A stretch of 64,000 nt of DNA from Leptolyngbya boryana PCC 6306 (GCF_000353285.1 NZ_KB731324.1:5102577-5166576); one strand, 5' to 3'. Positions 35,659 through 45,541 are shown, counted from the stretch's first letter. Program-made: numbers and translations. Notes: generated by a model not told the origin, from the sequence alone.

Positions 35659-37062
35659 TCACTTGTTAAAGATCAAATCGAGTCGTTGTTGTGAGGATTT
35701 GAGAGCAGCTTCGGGAGTCGCACGATCGAGTAATGTCGCTTCGATCGCGCGTCCCAAATTGTCAGAAATCCGATTATATCCAGGGAAAATCGGACGCGAT
35801 TTACCAAATTTTGCTTGATTTAGGAAGACATCAACCGCCGGCTGCTTCGAGCGAAACTCCTTGTAAGCTTGGCTTTCACGAGATTTTAAATTAGTTGGAA
35901 GATAGCCAGTCCCGATCGCCCATTCGGTCTGAAACGCTTCGCTCATGACAAATTCGGCAAATTTTAATGCGGCTTGTTCTCGTTCTGGCTTGGATTTGAA
36001 GAGGAATAAATTCTCGCCTCCAATAACGGTTGCAGGTTGCTTTCCAGACGGAATCGGTAACACTCCGAAATCAACTTTTGTAGCTTGCAGTTGCCCAAGT
36101 GTCCAAGGCCCTGAAAGCTGCATTGCGACTTTGCCAGCAAGGAAGCTGTCTAGTTCATAGCCGCGTTCGGGTTGAGAGAGAATTGCGGAGCCATCTTGCA
36201 TTAAGTCGCGCCAGAAGTTGAGAGCAGCGATTGCTCCCGAATTTACAATATTTAACTGCCTTAAATGAACTGAACTCACATCTGCTCGTCCATCCATTAT
36301 CATCTGTTGACCGATATTTGATGAAGAGTTTGAGGATTGCTGCTTTGTTGTTTCATTTAATTTTTTCAAAACGACTTCAGCAATTTGAGGAGTTGCCAGT
36401 TCCCCACCGCCGCTAAACATAAAGGGAAGCCAAGTAAAAACTGTCCATTCACCTTTGCCTAGCGGTAAAAGCATTCCGAATCGGTCGGCTTTTCCATCTC
36501 CGTTTGTATCGCGGGTCAGTTGTTTAGCGACGGTGCGAAATTCTGACCAAGTTTTCGGCAAGGCTTTCACCCCTGCGGCTTTGAACAGACTAGGACGATA
36601 GTAGATTCCAACATTGTTTGTACTAAAAGGAACTGACCAAGTTTTGCCATCAAACTTGGTTGTATCAGATAGAGCCGGATCAAGATCAGCTTGGACAGGC
36701 GGATGAAAATCGTCGAGCGATCTCAGTGCATTCAATTCAACCAATTGCCCAGTAATCATCGGCGCAAACCACAACATATCAGGAGCCGCATTCCCAACCA
36801 CTGCCGACAGAATTTTGGGCATTTGTTGGTCGCCTTGTCCGACGTAGAGCGATTCGACTTGAATATTGGGATTTTGCTGATTAAAGCGATCGACGAGTTT
36901 TTGCAGCACATCCCGATTCGGAGGCGGATTCACCCCTTGCCACAAAGTCAGGTAAATCACGCCCGATGCCTGAGTCGATTGGCAACTGCTGAGGCACAGA
37001 CTGAGACAGACCATTCCCATGAAGAAGATTGATTTCAGCAGGCTTGCAAACCGAGACGGCAT
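35659..37062 (-). CDS. Sugar-binding lipoprotein of an ABC transporter (family 1)
   Basis: The 467-residue solute-binding protein has a lipoprotein signal (LSLCLSSC, lipobox Cys near 27). The mature domain begins VIYLTLWQGVNPP and has the calcium-like loop RDTNGDGKADRFGM, seen in sugar-binding proteins of the MalE/UgpB group. It should capture a sugar or glycoside in the periplasm. It is divergent from a second sugar-binding lipoprotein with only 15 bp between their starts. It may serve the permease pair encoded beyond that gene. Confidence 0.85.
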   Translation of the reverse strand: MPSRFASLLKSIFFMGMVCLSLCLSSCQSTQASGVIYLTLWQGVNPPPNRDVLQKLVDRFNQQNPNIQVESLYVGQGDQQMPKILSAVVGNAAPDMLWFAPMITGQLVELNALRSLDDFHPPVQADLDPALSDTTKFDGKTWSVPFSTNNVGIYYRPSLFKAAGVKALPKTWSEFRTVAKQLTRDTNGDGKADRFGMLLPLGKGEWTVFTWLPFMFSGGGELATPQIAEVVLKKLNETTKQQSSNSSSNIGQQMIMDGRADVSSVHLRQLNIVNSGAIAALNFWRDLMQDGSAILSQPERGYELDSFLAGKVAMQLSGPWTLGQLQATKVDFGVLPIPSGKQPATVIGGENLFLFKSKPEREQAALKFAEFVMSEAFQTEWAIGTGYLPTNLKSRESQAYKEFRSKQPAVDVFLNQAKFGKSRPIFPGYNRISDNLGRAIEATLLDRATPEAALKSSQQRLDLIFNK

Positions 37063-37077
37063 GATTAGGATGAAAGA

Positions 37078-38346
37078 ATGACTTCAGATTACAAGTGTAT
37101 GAGGAAATTGCTTTCTTGTTCGATCGCGATCAGTTTAGTTTTCTTCACGTTAGGCTGTCGATCGCAGTCGGATCGCAAAATTGAAATTACATTAAGCGGA
37201 TGGCAAAGTAATCCGAATGAAGGGAAATTACTCGACAAAGTTATTCGAGAATTTGAGGCGAAGAATCCAACGATTCGAGTCAAACGAGAAGTGATTAATA
37301 GCCAATATATGGATGTAATCCGAACTCGTTTAATTGGTGAAGTTGCGCCAGATGTCTTTTATCTCGAAGCATTTGAAGCACCGACATTAATTAAATATGG
37401 CGTATTAGAACCGCTCAATTCATATATCAAACCAGATTTTAAACTGGACGATTTTGAACCCAATCTATTAAACGCATTTAAGCAAGGTAATACCGTTTAC
37501 GGAATCCCAAAAGACTTTTCAACACTCGCTCTTTTTTATAATTCAACTGAGCTAAAAAATGCTGGATTCTCGAAACCTCCAAAAACTTGGAGCGAGTTGA
37601 CAGATTATGCGAAGAAATTAACGATCGATAAAAACAAAGATGGAAAAATCGATCAGTACGGAATCGGAATCGCTCCGGAATTGCCGCGTCAAGCTTTTAT
37701 GATCAAAGCCTTTGGCGGCAGTCTAGTTGATCAGAATAACAACGCTGCATTTGCAAGTTCAAATGGCATTCAAGGCTTGCAGCTTGTAATCGATCAGTAT
37801 CGCCGCGATCGCTCTGCTGCGCAACCCTCGGATGTCGGCGCAAACTCAAACAGCGAGGCTTTTGGGCAAGGTCGGGTTGCAATGGCGATCGAGGGTGCTT
37901 GGGCAGTCCCTTACTTAAAAGAAACATTTCCAAATCTGGAATTTCAAACTGCAGAGATTCCTACGATTAATAACCGAAATGGAACAATGATTTTCACAGT
38001 CGGATATGTAATGAATCGCCAATCCAAGCATAAAGATGCAGCTTGGAAATTGATTCAATATTTAACAAATCAATCCGGAATGAAAGCTTGGGCAAATCAA
38101 GGCGTTGCGCTGCCTTCTCGTCGCTCAGTTTTAGCAGAATTAAAATACGATCGTAATCCAATCTATGCGCCACTTGTCGCAGGCGCAAAATATGGAACAA
38201 TCTGGCAAGCAGGCGAAACTCTGCCAACGATTATGACTAATTTTGATAATCAGTTTGTTAGTGCCTTATTAGGACAACAAACTTTGCCCAATGCAATGAA
38301 TCGCGCTCAGGAAACTGCCAACCGTGAAATCTATTTATCAAACTAA
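37078..38346 (+). CDS. Sugar-binding lipoprotein of an ABC transporter
   Basis: This 422-residue family-1 solute-binding protein has a lipoprotein signal ending FFTLGC (Cys 27). The mature part has ITLSGWQSNPNEGKLLDKVI, a calcium-like loop DKNKDGKIDQYGIG and GQGRVAMAIEGAWAVPYLKE. The start at 37078 is supported by AGGA seven bases upstream; ATG 37099 is a weaker alternative. The gene overlaps the first permease by 23 bp and forms one operon with both permeases. No ATPase gene is present here. Confidence 0.88.
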   Translation: MTSDYKCMRKLLSCSIAISLVFFTLGCRSQSDRKIEITLSGWQSNPNEGKLLDKVIREFEAKNPTIRVKREVINSQYMDVIRTRLIGEVAPDVFYLEAFEAPTLIKYGVLEPLNSYIKPDFKLDDFEPNLLNAFKQGNTVYGIPKDFSTLALFYNSTELKNAGFSKPPKTWSELTDYAKKLTIDKNKDGKIDQYGIGIAPELPRQAFMIKAFGGSLVDQNNNAAFASSNGIQGLQLVIDQYRRDRSAAQPSDVGANSNSEAFGQGRVAMAIEGAWAVPYLKETFPNLEFQTAEIPTINNRNGTMIFTVGYVMNRQSKHKDAAWKLIQYLTNQSGMKAWANQGVALPSRRSVLAELKYDRNPIYAPLVAGAKYGTIWQAGETLPTIMTNFDNQFVSALLGQQTLPNAMNRAQETANREIYLSN

Positions 38347-39223
38347 GAAACTTAGAGAAGCTGTATCAGGTTATGCATTTATGACCCCAACTATCATTAT
38401 TTTGGGTGTCTTTTTGATGCTGCCTGTCATTTATGCGATCGTTCTTGCTTTCTACAAAGTTCAATTGCTCGGCGAAGTCAATTACAACTTTACCGGATTG
38501 AAGAATTTTATCCGAATTCAAGATGATGAAAGAGTTCGCATTGCTTTACTTAATACGATTCAATATGTCTTGATTGTTGTCCCAATTCAAACAATTCTCG
38601 CACTGATTTTAGCGCTGTTATTGAATGCAAAGATCCGAGGAAAAAGCTGGTTTCGAGTTGCATTTTTTCTGCCCACAGTCACGTCATCGGCTGTGCTAAC
38701 GCTGATCTTTATGTGGATTTACAACTCGAACGGATTACTAAATGGATTTCTAAGCGCGATCGGGCTGCCTACTTACAACTGGTTAGGCGATCCACAAGTT
38801 GCACTCAAAGGCATCATGTTGATGAATATTTGGGCAACTGCACCGCTATTTATGGTGATTTATTTAGCCGCACTTCAAGACATCCCGGAGAGCTTATATG
38901 AAGCCGCTTCAATTGATGGAGCAACAGCCTGGGAAAAGTTTTGGTGTATCACATTGCCCTTTCTAAAACCTGTCACATTCTTTGTGATCACGATGGGAAT
39001 TATTGGGACATTTCAACTATTTGATCAGTCTTATATTTTCTCAAACGGATCGGGTGGCCCTGACAATGCAACTTTAACCATTGTTCTTTTGATTTATCAG
39101 TACGCCTTCAAAAGTTTAGACATGGGATATGCGCTGGCATTAACTCTAATTCTTGCTTTGGTGATCATGACTGCAACTTTGATTCAGCGCGCTTTATTTA
39201 AAGAAGAGAGATTAGATTCATGA
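38324..39223 (+). CDS. Sugar ABC transporter permease (MalF/UgpA type)
   Basis: The 299-residue protein has six predicted membrane helices and the EAA loop PESLYEAASIDGATAWEKF, which docks the ATPase. A GTG start at 38324 overlaps the binding-protein gene by 23 bp. The next permease gene starts within its stop codon (ATGA overlap). The substrate class fits sugars or compatible-solute glycosides. Confidence 0.9.
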   Translation: MKSIYQTKKLREAVSGYAFMTPTIIILGVFLMLPVIYAIVLAFYKVQLLGEVNYNFTGLKNFIRIQDDERVRIALLNTIQYVLIVVPIQTILALILALLLNAKIRGKSWFRVAFFLPTVTSSAVLTLIFMWIYNSNGLLNGFLSAIGLPTYNWLGDPQVALKGIMLMNIWATAPLFMVIYLAALQDIPESLYEAASIDGATAWEKFWCITLPFLKPVTFFVITMGIIGTFQLFDQSYIFSNGSGGPDNATLTIVLLIYQYAFKSLDMGYALALTLILALVIMTATLIQRALFKEERLDS

Positions 39224-40044
39224 AAACAAAATGGTTGATTTGGGTGATGTATGCGGGGCTGATTCTTTATGCGATCGTCACTTTTATTCCCTTTCTCTGG
39301 GCACTTTCCGCTTCATTCAAACCCCTCGCTGAAATTTCCGGGAGCGGCTCAAACTTTATCCCAAAGAATTTCACATTCGAGAATTATCAGCAGATTTTTT
39401 CGCGCGAACCTTTGTTCGGAAGATGGCTATTAAATAGCGCGATCGTAGCTGTGATCGTCGCAGCTTTCAATCTTTTATTTAATTCAATGGCAGGCTATGC
39501 CCTGGCTCGAATTCGATTTCCAGGAAATCGCTTATTTTTCTTTCTAATTCTGGCTGTATTAGTTGTCCCGGCTCAAATTACACTCTTACCTAAATTTCTC
39601 ATTCTCAAATCGTTAGGCTGGCTGAATTCCTACCAGGGTTTAATTATTCCAACTGCCGTTAATGCCACATTCATTTTCATGATGCGACAGTTTTTTATTA
39701 ACTTTCCAAAAGAGTTAGAAGAAGCTGCTGAACTGGACGGACTGAATCGATTTGAGACATTCTTTCAAATTGTTTTACCGCTTGCAAAACCTGCACTTGC
39801 GGCACAAACTATTTTTATTTTTATGGGGTCGTGGAATGAATTTCTGCTACCGCTGGTCGTCATGTCTAACCCCGAAATGTTTACTTTACCAATCGGTCTA
39901 AATGCCTTCAAAGGTCAATACATTACCTACTGGAATTACATCATGGCAGCCTCAATGGTATTCACTCTACCTGCTCTCGCAATCTATGCCTTTTTCAATC
40001 GCTATTTCATTCAAGGTGTCACCTTCACAGGCGGCAAATCCTAG
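39220..40044 (+). CDS. Sugar ABC transporter permease (MalG/UgpE type)
   Basis: The 274-residue permease has six membrane helices and the EAA loop PKELEEAAELDGLNRFETF. Its ATG overlaps the stop of the first permease by 4 bp, so translation is coupled. It forms the inner-membrane heterodimer with that protein. The motor ATPase must be encoded elsewhere, as is common for shared MsmK-like ATPases. Confidence 0.9.
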   Translation: MKTKWLIWVMYAGLILYAIVTFIPFLWALSASFKPLAEISGSGSNFIPKNFTFENYQQIFSREPLFGRWLLNSAIVAVIVAAFNLLFNSMAGYALARIRFPGNRLFFFLILAVLVVPAQITLLPKFLILKSLGWLNSYQGLIIPTAVNATFIFMMRQFFINFPKELEEAAELDGLNRFETFFQIVLPLAKPALAAQTIFIFMGSWNEFLLPLVVMSNPEMFTLPIGLNAFKGQYITYWNYIMAASMVFTLPALAIYAFFNRYFIQGVTFTGGKS

Positions 40045-40100
40045 CCGAAATTTCTGCTCATCCGATATCCTAAGAATCGCACCGTTTCGATTTTCAGGTT

Positions 40101-40898
40101 ATGGCAGGACATAGTAAGTGGGCAAATATTAAGCGGCAAAAAGCGAGAGTAGACGCGAAAAGAGCCAATGTCTTTACCAAGGTTTCGCGCGAAATTATTG
40201 TAGCGGCTCGAAATGGTGTACCTGACCCCGCAGGCAATTTTCAGTTGAGAACCGCGATCGAGAAAGCCAAAGCCGCCGGAATCCCAAACGACAATATTGA
40301 ACGAGCGATCGCTAAAGGTGCTGGCAAACTCGGTACAGATGCGCCACTCGAAGCAATTCAGTATGAAGGCTACGGGGCAGGCGGAGTTGCTGTTTTAATC
40401 GAAGCGCTAACCGATAACCGCAATCGAACTGCGGCTGATTTGAGAGAGGCATTTAGCAAAAACGGCGGAAACTTAGGTGAAACTGGCTGCGTGAACTGGA
40501 TGTTTGAGCAAAAGGGAATTGTCGAACTGTCCTTTGCTCCTCAGAAACGAGGTCGTAAGCTCGAAGCAGTAGAAATTGACGAAGACGCACTTCTCGAAGC
40601 CTGTCTTGAAGGCGGTGCAGATGCCTATGAATTGATTGAAACCGAAGACGGTCAAGCCGCAGAAGTGTTTACCGAAGTCGGAAATTTAGAAGCGCTCAGC
40701 CAAGCTTTGAAAGAACAAGGGTACACCGTAGCGCAGGTTGAACTGCGTTGGATTCCTCAGAATACGATCGAAGTTACCGACCCCGATCATGCGCGATCGC
40801 TCCTCAAACTCATGGACGCACTCGATAGCTTAGATGACGTTCAGAACGCCACCGCCAACTTCGACATTGCTGAAGACCTGATGTTGGCAGCCCTGTGA
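40101..40898 (+). CDS. yebC: YebC/PmpR-family protein
   Basis: The 265-residue protein begins with the family hallmark MAGHSKWANIKRQKARVDAK. It also has AGIPNDNIERAIAKG and YEGYGAGGVAVLIEALTDN. The three-domain length is typical. YebC proteins are described as DNA-binding regulators, and some as translation factors helping ribosomes through proline stretches. It lies 56 bp after the transporter genes and is probably a separate unit. Confidence 0.93.
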   Translation: MAGHSKWANIKRQKARVDAKRANVFTKVSREIIVAARNGVPDPAGNFQLRTAIEKAKAAGIPNDNIERAIAKGAGKLGTDAPLEAIQYEGYGAGGVAVLIEALTDNRNRTAADLREAFSKNGGNLGETGCVNWMFEQKGIVELSFAPQKRGRKLEAVEIDEDALLEACLEGGADAYELIETEDGQAAEVFTEVGNLEALSQALKEQGYTVAQVELRWIPQNTIEVTDPDHARSLLKLMDALDSLDDVQNATANFDIAEDLMLAAL

Positions 40899-40910
40899 AC
40901 TCTCAACTTC

Positions 40911-40968
40911 TAAAAAAAAGCCCCGATGGAGATTTGGATGCCCCCATCCATCGCCCTTCGGGGTATCT
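40911..40968 (-). terminator. Minus-strand Rho-independent terminator (possibly bidirectional)
   Basis: On the minus strand a CCCCGAAGGG...CCATCGGGGC stem with an inner GGATG/CATCC hairpin is followed by eight T residues. On the plus strand it follows the yebC stop by about 20 bp but has only A residues before it. No minus-strand gene is visible just upstream of it. This hints at an unannotated minus transcript. Confidence 0.6.
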
Positions 40969-41175
40969 GTGCTCTATTCGATGAATAGAATAAAGTTTTA
41001 CCCTCTCCTGCACTTCGCCCACAACGTTCGCCTGACTGGGTGATTCTCAAAATTACTCAAATCGTATCTCAGCGCAATTACGGAATTTTCCCTAAAATGT
41101 GAGGCGGAAGAAATTGCCGATCGCACTTGCTCGTCTTGGAACTCTACGCGACAATAGGATGTAAAGTTTCGTATC

Positions 41176-42393
41176 GTGCGCTCAGATATGCAATTGCCTG
41201 AATTTGATATTGCGATCGTCGGAGGCGGAGTTGTCGGGACAACCTTCGCTTGTGCCTTGAAAGATTCCGGATTCCGAATTGCACTGATCGAAGCCGAACT
41301 CACATCGCAAGCTGTATCCCGCGCTCAAGCCTACTCAATTTCGCTCCTCTCCAGTCGAATTTTTGAAGGTATGGGCATTTGGCAAGAAATTCGCTCTCAG
41401 GTCGAAACCTACAAGCGGGTTCAGTTAACCGATGCAAATTCTCCCAATGCTGTGAAGTTTGCACCCAATGACATTGGGACAGAAACGCTCGGCTATGTCG
41501 CTGAGCATCGCGTATTAATTTCCGCACTGCATCAATTGCTCAAATCTTGCTCGAATGTCGAGTTGTTCTGCCCTGCTAAAGTCGTGAAAACTGAATTTCA
41601 AGCGAACGGAGCAACCCTTGATGTGATACTAAATGGAGAGATCCAGCAGATCCGATCGCATTTAGTTATTGCAGCAGATGGATCACGATCGCCCCTCCGT
41701 CAACAAGCCGGAATCAAAACATTTGGCTGGCAGTACGGGCAAGCTTGCGTTGTTGCCACGCTCAAACTCGAATCACCTCACGACAACACAGCTTACGAAT
41801 GGTTCTGGAGTACAGGTCCTTCTGGAATTTTGCCGCTGACTGACGATCGCTATCGAATTGTTTGGACAACCAACAGAGCCGAAGCTGAGAAATTAGTGGC
41901 ATTAGACGATCGTCAATTTATCGAAACGTTCCAACAACGCTACGGCTCAAAATTTGGCACACCCCAAATCGAAGGAAACCGTTATCTATTCCCGATTCAA
42001 CTCATGCACAGTCGGCGCTATGTCCTGCCGCAACTCGCATTAATTGGCGATGCAGCCCATAGTTGTCATCCCTTAGGAGGGCAAGGCATCAACATGGGAA
42101 TTCGAGACGCGGCAGCGCTGGCTCAAGTTCTACAAACTGCACAAAAACGCGGTGAAGACATTGCCAGTTTGAAAGTGTTGCGGCGATATGAGCGCTGGCG
42201 ACAGTGGGAAAATCTCATCATCTTGAGCATTACCGACATCCTCAATCGGACATTCTCGAATCAGATTTTTCCGATTGTTCAACTCCGTCGGTTTAGCTTA
42301 TGGTTTGTGCAGAATATCCCGCCGATACGATCGCTGGTCTTTCGCATTATGTCCGGCTTAACAGGACGTGCTCCCCAACTTGCCCAACGATAA
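41176..42393 (+). CDS. UbiH/Coq6-family FAD-dependent hydroxylase
   Basis: The 405-residue flavoprotein has the N-terminal GxGxxG FAD motif DIAIVGGGVVGTTFACALKD, the middle motif LVIAADGSRSPLRQ (DG box) and the C-terminal LIGDAAHSCHPLGGQGINMG (GD box). It belongs to aromatic-ring hydroxylases of quinone biosynthesis; in cyanobacteria a role in plastoquinone or related metabolism is plausible. The start is GTG 41176 or ATG 41188. Confidence 0.88.
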   Translation: MRSDMQLPEFDIAIVGGGVVGTTFACALKDSGFRIALIEAELTSQAVSRAQAYSISLLSSRIFEGMGIWQEIRSQVETYKRVQLTDANSPNAVKFAPNDIGTETLGYVAEHRVLISALHQLLKSCSNVELFCPAKVVKTEFQANGATLDVILNGEIQQIRSHLVIAADGSRSPLRQQAGIKTFGWQYGQACVVATLKLESPHDNTAYEWFWSTGPSGILPLTDDRYRIVWTTNRAEAEKLVALDDRQFIETFQQRYGSKFGTPQIEGNRYLFPIQLMHSRRYVLPQLALIGDAAHSCHPLGGQGINMGIRDAAALAQVLQTAQKRGEDIASLKVLRRYERWRQWENLIILSITDILNRTFSNQIFPIVQLRRFSLWFVQNIPPIRSLVFRIMSGLTGRAPQLAQR

Positions 42394-42409
42394 CCATAGC
42401 TTTGAAAAA

Positions 42410-43783
42410 TTAGATTTGAGAGTGAATCCGCTGGTGAATTGGAACTCGGATCAAAAACTCAGCACCTTCTCCTTCACGGGAGAAATACTCTAGCTTCCCG
42501 TGATGTTTTTCTACAATCAACTGATAGCTAATTGACAGTCCCATGCCTGTACCTTTGCCAATCGGTTTGGTTGTGAAAAACGGATTGAAGATTTTTGCTC
42601 GAACTGTTTCAGAGATGCCAGAACCATTATCTGCGATCGTAATTTCCACTGAATCTCCGATCACGCAGGTTTGAATTGTAATTTGAGGTTGGCTGACTTC
42701 TTCTAAAGCATCGATCGCATTACTGAGAAGATTCATAAAGACTTGATTGAGTTGCCCTGCCAAACATTCAACCTGAGGGAGTTGCCCGTAGTGGCGCACG
42801 ATTTGAATTTCTGGACGGTTGGGCTGTTGTTTCAAGCGATGCTGCAAAATTAAGAGCGTACTTTCAATTCCCTCATGCAGATCGACTCTTTTGAACTCAG
42901 CTTCATCAAGTCGAGAAAAATTACGGAGCGACAAAACGATTTCTTGAATCCGATCTGTTCCAATCTGCATCGAGTCTAGAATCTTCAGCAAATCTATTTG
43001 AATAAAGTCAAGGTCTGCGTCATCTGAAGCCTCCTGAATTTCTATGACAGGATTTGGATAATGCTGTTGATAGAGATGCAAGATGTGGAGAATATCAGCG
43101 ATGTATCCTTGTAAGTGCGAGAGATTGCCATAGATAAAAGAAACCGGGTTGTTAATTTCATGAGCAACGCCTGCTACGAGCTGCCCTAAAGAAGACATTT
43201 TTTCAGCTTGAATCAGTTGAGCCTGCGTGTCCTGTAATTCTCTCAGCAATCGTTGTAATTGTTCTGACTCTCTTTGCAGACGAGTATTGGTTTCACGTAA
43301 TTCTTGAGTTCGCTGAGCGACCTGTTCTTCTAGGTGTTTTTTGCTGCCTTGGAGTTGACGCTCTGCTAGATATTGCTGAGTTACATCTCGCAAAACTAAT
43401 ACTGACCCCTCTTCATGCTCCAAGATACCCTGCTGATCGATTTCAACAAATGCCCAGGAAATCTCTAGAATATGCGTTTGCTCAGACGCTTGAAATTCAT
43501 AACACTGTGTTCCCCTTTGATGAGTTTCTAAAGCGATCGTGACAGGATGCTGGCTCATTTCCACAGCTTCGCCTTCTAGCCAGAGTGGAAGCTTATGCGC
43601 AAGTGAAGCACTCAACAGCATCAACCTCGGTTGACCCAAAAGCACCTCTAATGCTTCATTGCACCACTTAATTCGCCCCTTACCATCTGTCCAGACAATG
43701 CACTCCTTAACAGCACTAAGAGCGATTTCCATCTTACTGAGGGTAGAACGAAGGTGTCTCAACTGATAATCTTCGTTAGCCAT
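42410..43783 (-). CDS. PAS sensor histidine kinase
   Basis: The 457-residue soluble kinase has a PAS domain (about 20-135; [20 protein letters not shown]), a coiled coil (145-205) and a transmitter. The phosphoacceptor motif is [16 protein letters not shown]. About 70 residues separate this from [19 protein letters not shown], the long form found in cyanobacteria. The ATPase has [23 protein letters not shown] and [15 protein letters not shown]. The Cache kinase at 61517-63382 is a close relative. A PAS protein encoded upstream on the same strand is separated by an inserted IS element. No receiver domain is attached. Confidence 0.9.
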   Translation of the reverse strand: MANEDYQLRHLRSTLSKMEIALSAVKECIVWTDGKGRIKWCNEALEVLLGQPRLMLLSASLAHKLPLWLEGEAVEMSQHPVTIALETHQRGTQCYEFQASEQTHILEISWAFVEIDQQGILEHEEGSVLVLRDVTQQYLAERQLQGSKKHLEEQVAQRTQELRETNTRLQRESEQLQRLLRELQDTQAQLIQAEKMSSLGQLVAGVAHEINNPVSFIYGNLSHLQGYIADILHILHLYQQHYPNPVIEIQEASDDADLDFIQIDLLKILDSMQIGTDRIQEIVLSLRNFSRLDEAEFKRVDLHEGIESTLLILQHRLKQQPNRPEIQIVRHYGQLPQVECLAGQLNQVFMNLLSNAIDALEEVSQPQITIQTCVIGDSVEITIADNGSGISETVRAKIFNPFFTTKPIGKGTGMGLSISYQLIVEKHHGKLEYFSREGEGAEFLIRVPIHQRIHSQI

Positions 43784-43828
43784 CTACTTTAATTCCGTGT
43801 TAAGGATGCTCAAGTGCATTGCAGCAAG

Positions 43829-43839
43829 GATTTTCTCCC
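43829..43839. repeat. Left target-site duplication of the IS element
   Basis: GATTTTCTCCC here is repeated exactly at 45109-45119 on the other side of the IS. An 11-bp duplication fits the IS4 family. Confidence 0.88.
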
Positions 43840-45108
43840 TTAAGGGGTGACGACACGACTGAACGGTAGAAAGGATGCCGGATAGCAGCATTGAGAGACA
43901 GAAAAAATGAGGTGATTCCACTTGTTTCACCCCATCAATCTAAAAGATGTTGCCCTCATTCTATCAAACCTGTTTACAATCGCAATTAACGGAAGCGCAA
44001 TTTGTGACGCTAGAAATCTTGGTCGAACTGTTGCAAAAAGAGCGAAGAATTACGATTGAACGGATAGCGACCCTGTTTCCGCAACCGATTCTATTTGAGA
44101 GCAGACGGCGGAATATTCAGCGATTCTTGAGTCTGCCGCAACTGACTCCACAAGCGATCTGGTTTCCGATTGTCAAGCAGTGGATCAAACGACATTACTC
44201 AGGTAGAACTCCGCTTCACCTGGTGGTTGACCGGACGCAATGGCAAAACCATAACTTGATCATGGTGAGTCTTGTATACCAGAAGCGGGCAATCCCATTG
44301 CACTGGATGTGGCTGAACAAGCAAGGACAGAGTTCGCTGGCTGAACAACGAAAAGTGTTATGTCCGGTATTTCATCTGTTGAAAAAGTATCGCTTCATTT
44401 TGCTCGGAGACCGTGAGTTTCACAGTATCGAGCTTGCTGCTTGGTGTGTGGAAAAACAAGTCAAATTCGTGTTCCGTTTACCGAAAAGTACGACCATCAA
44501 ACCGAATGACAGCGATGCGTTTACTCGCCTCGACGATTTGCCACAAACGCCCGGAATCACTGAGCAATATCTGCACATTCAAGTCACGCAAAATCGCGGG
44601 TTCGGCAAGCATAATTTAGTCTTGCGCCAAAAACGCGCCTACCGTCAATCGAATTCTGATGCTTGGTATCTGCTGACCAATCTCGTCGGTGCCGAACAAA
44701 CTCTGAAAGCTTACTCTAATCGCTTCTCCATTGAGCCGCTGTTCAAAGACTACAAATCCGGTGGCTATCATCTCGAAGATTGCCATGCCGATTCACGCCG
44801 ATTCAATGCACTACTGGTTCTGATTGCCATTGCTTATTCGCTCTCAACGCTTCAGGGACGACGCATTCGCCAAAAGCAAGTGCAATGCTACGTCGGTCGA
44901 GTCAAGGAGCCGAAGCGAACCCGAAACCGACATAGCAATTTCTGGATTGGCTTGTATGGCAGGTTGTGGATTGAACCCTTGCAATTGTGGTCAACTCTGG
45001 CGACCAAGTTGATGGCACTCAAGCCGCAAAAACGTCCCTTTTTTCAGCGAGGTCTCAATGCCATTTCCTTGATCCAGTCTGCTCTCTAGCTTCGTTGTCA
45101 CCCCTTGA
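43840..45108 (+). mobile_element. Complete IS4-family insertion sequence, about 1269 bp
   Basis: The ends are TTAAGGGGTGACGAC and, on the complementary strand, TCAAGGGGTGACAAC, imperfect inverted repeats with 13 of 15 matches. They directly abut 11-bp duplications of GATTTTCTCCC. One transposase gene fills the element. It sits between the PAS protein and the histidine kinase genes, which are both on the minus strand. Confidence 0.9.
43947..45089 (+). CDS. IS4-family transposase
   Basis: The 380-residue DDE transposase has the first Asp in LHLVVDRTQW, the second in FILLGDREFHS and the Glu in the YREK signature YSNRFSIEPLFKDYK (Y-2-R-3-E-6-K). That signature is specific for the IS4 superfamily. 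The frame is complete and uninterrupted, so the element may be active. It is transcribed opposite to the flanking sensor genes. Confidence 0.95.
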   Translation: MLPSFYQTCLQSQLTEAQFVTLEILVELLQKERRITIERIATLFPQPILFESRRRNIQRFLSLPQLTPQAIWFPIVKQWIKRHYSGRTPLHLVVDRTQWQNHNLIMVSLVYQKRAIPLHWMWLNKQGQSSLAEQRKVLCPVFHLLKKYRFILLGDREFHSIELAAWCVEKQVKFVFRLPKSTTIKPNDSDAFTRLDDLPQTPGITEQYLHIQVTQNRGFGKHNLVLRQKRAYRQSNSDAWYLLTNLVGAEQTLKAYSNRFSIEPLFKDYKSGGYHLEDCHADSRRFNALLVLIAIAYSLSTLQGRRIRQKQVQCYVGRVKEPKRTRNRHSNFWIGLYGRLWIEPLQLWSTLATKLMALKPQKRPFFQRGLNAISLIQSAL

Positions 45109-45119
45109 GATTTTCTCCC
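45109..45119. repeat. Right target-site duplication of the IS element
   Basis: This is an exact copy of GATTTTCTCCC at 43829-43839. Confidence 0.88.
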
Positions 45120-45154
45120 CCAACATCTACTTCTACACTCAGGCTCGATGATCG

Positions 45155-45541
45155 TTATAGTGGACGCAAAGTTGCTGCAAATAACCATTGTTCGCCCTGC
45201 TTTTCTGCAACGATAAAATGCTCAGACTCAATTTCTTGATTGTCTTTCGTGACAGCCTTTAGGTTTAAGGGGTGATTCAGGACTTTTGAGTGTCCCGTTG
45301 CTGAAAAGCGTGCAAATCCTAAGTTGTGAGCATCTTGAAAAAATGGCGGGAGAATTACGGTGAGCGGTTGTCCAATAATTTCTGTTGATGTCCACCCAAA
45401 AATGCGTTCAAAGTGTGAATTGACATCAACCACATTTCCTTGCTGATCGGCAACAACCACCGCTAAGTCACCTTGCTTTAGTTCTGCAATGGTAGGAGGA
45501 GTTTGAAGCATTTGAATATACCAAATGAGTACTGAATTCAA
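45155..45541 (-). CDS. Single PAS-domain protein
   Basis: The 128-residue protein is essentially one PAS domain: AVVVADQQGNVVDVNSHFER, IFGWTSTEIIGQPLTVILP and HPLNLKAVTKDNQEIESE. It has no transmitter or DNA-binding domain. In the reconstructed pre-insertion sequence it lies about 90 bp upstream of the PAS histidine kinase, on the same strand. It may thus have been a co-expressed signalling partner (inference). Confidence 0.8.
   Translation of the reverse strand: MNSVLIWYIQMLQTPPTIAELKQGDLAVVVADQQGNVVDVNSHFERIFGWTSTEIIGQPLTVILPPFFQDAHNLGFARFSATGHSKVLNHPLNLKAVTKDNQEIESEHFIVAEKQGEQWLFAATLRPL

Noticed and set aside
40975-41175. 6S, tmRNA, RNase P or SRP RNA on the minus strand after yebC
   Set aside because: None of the conserved cores I know for these RNAs is present.
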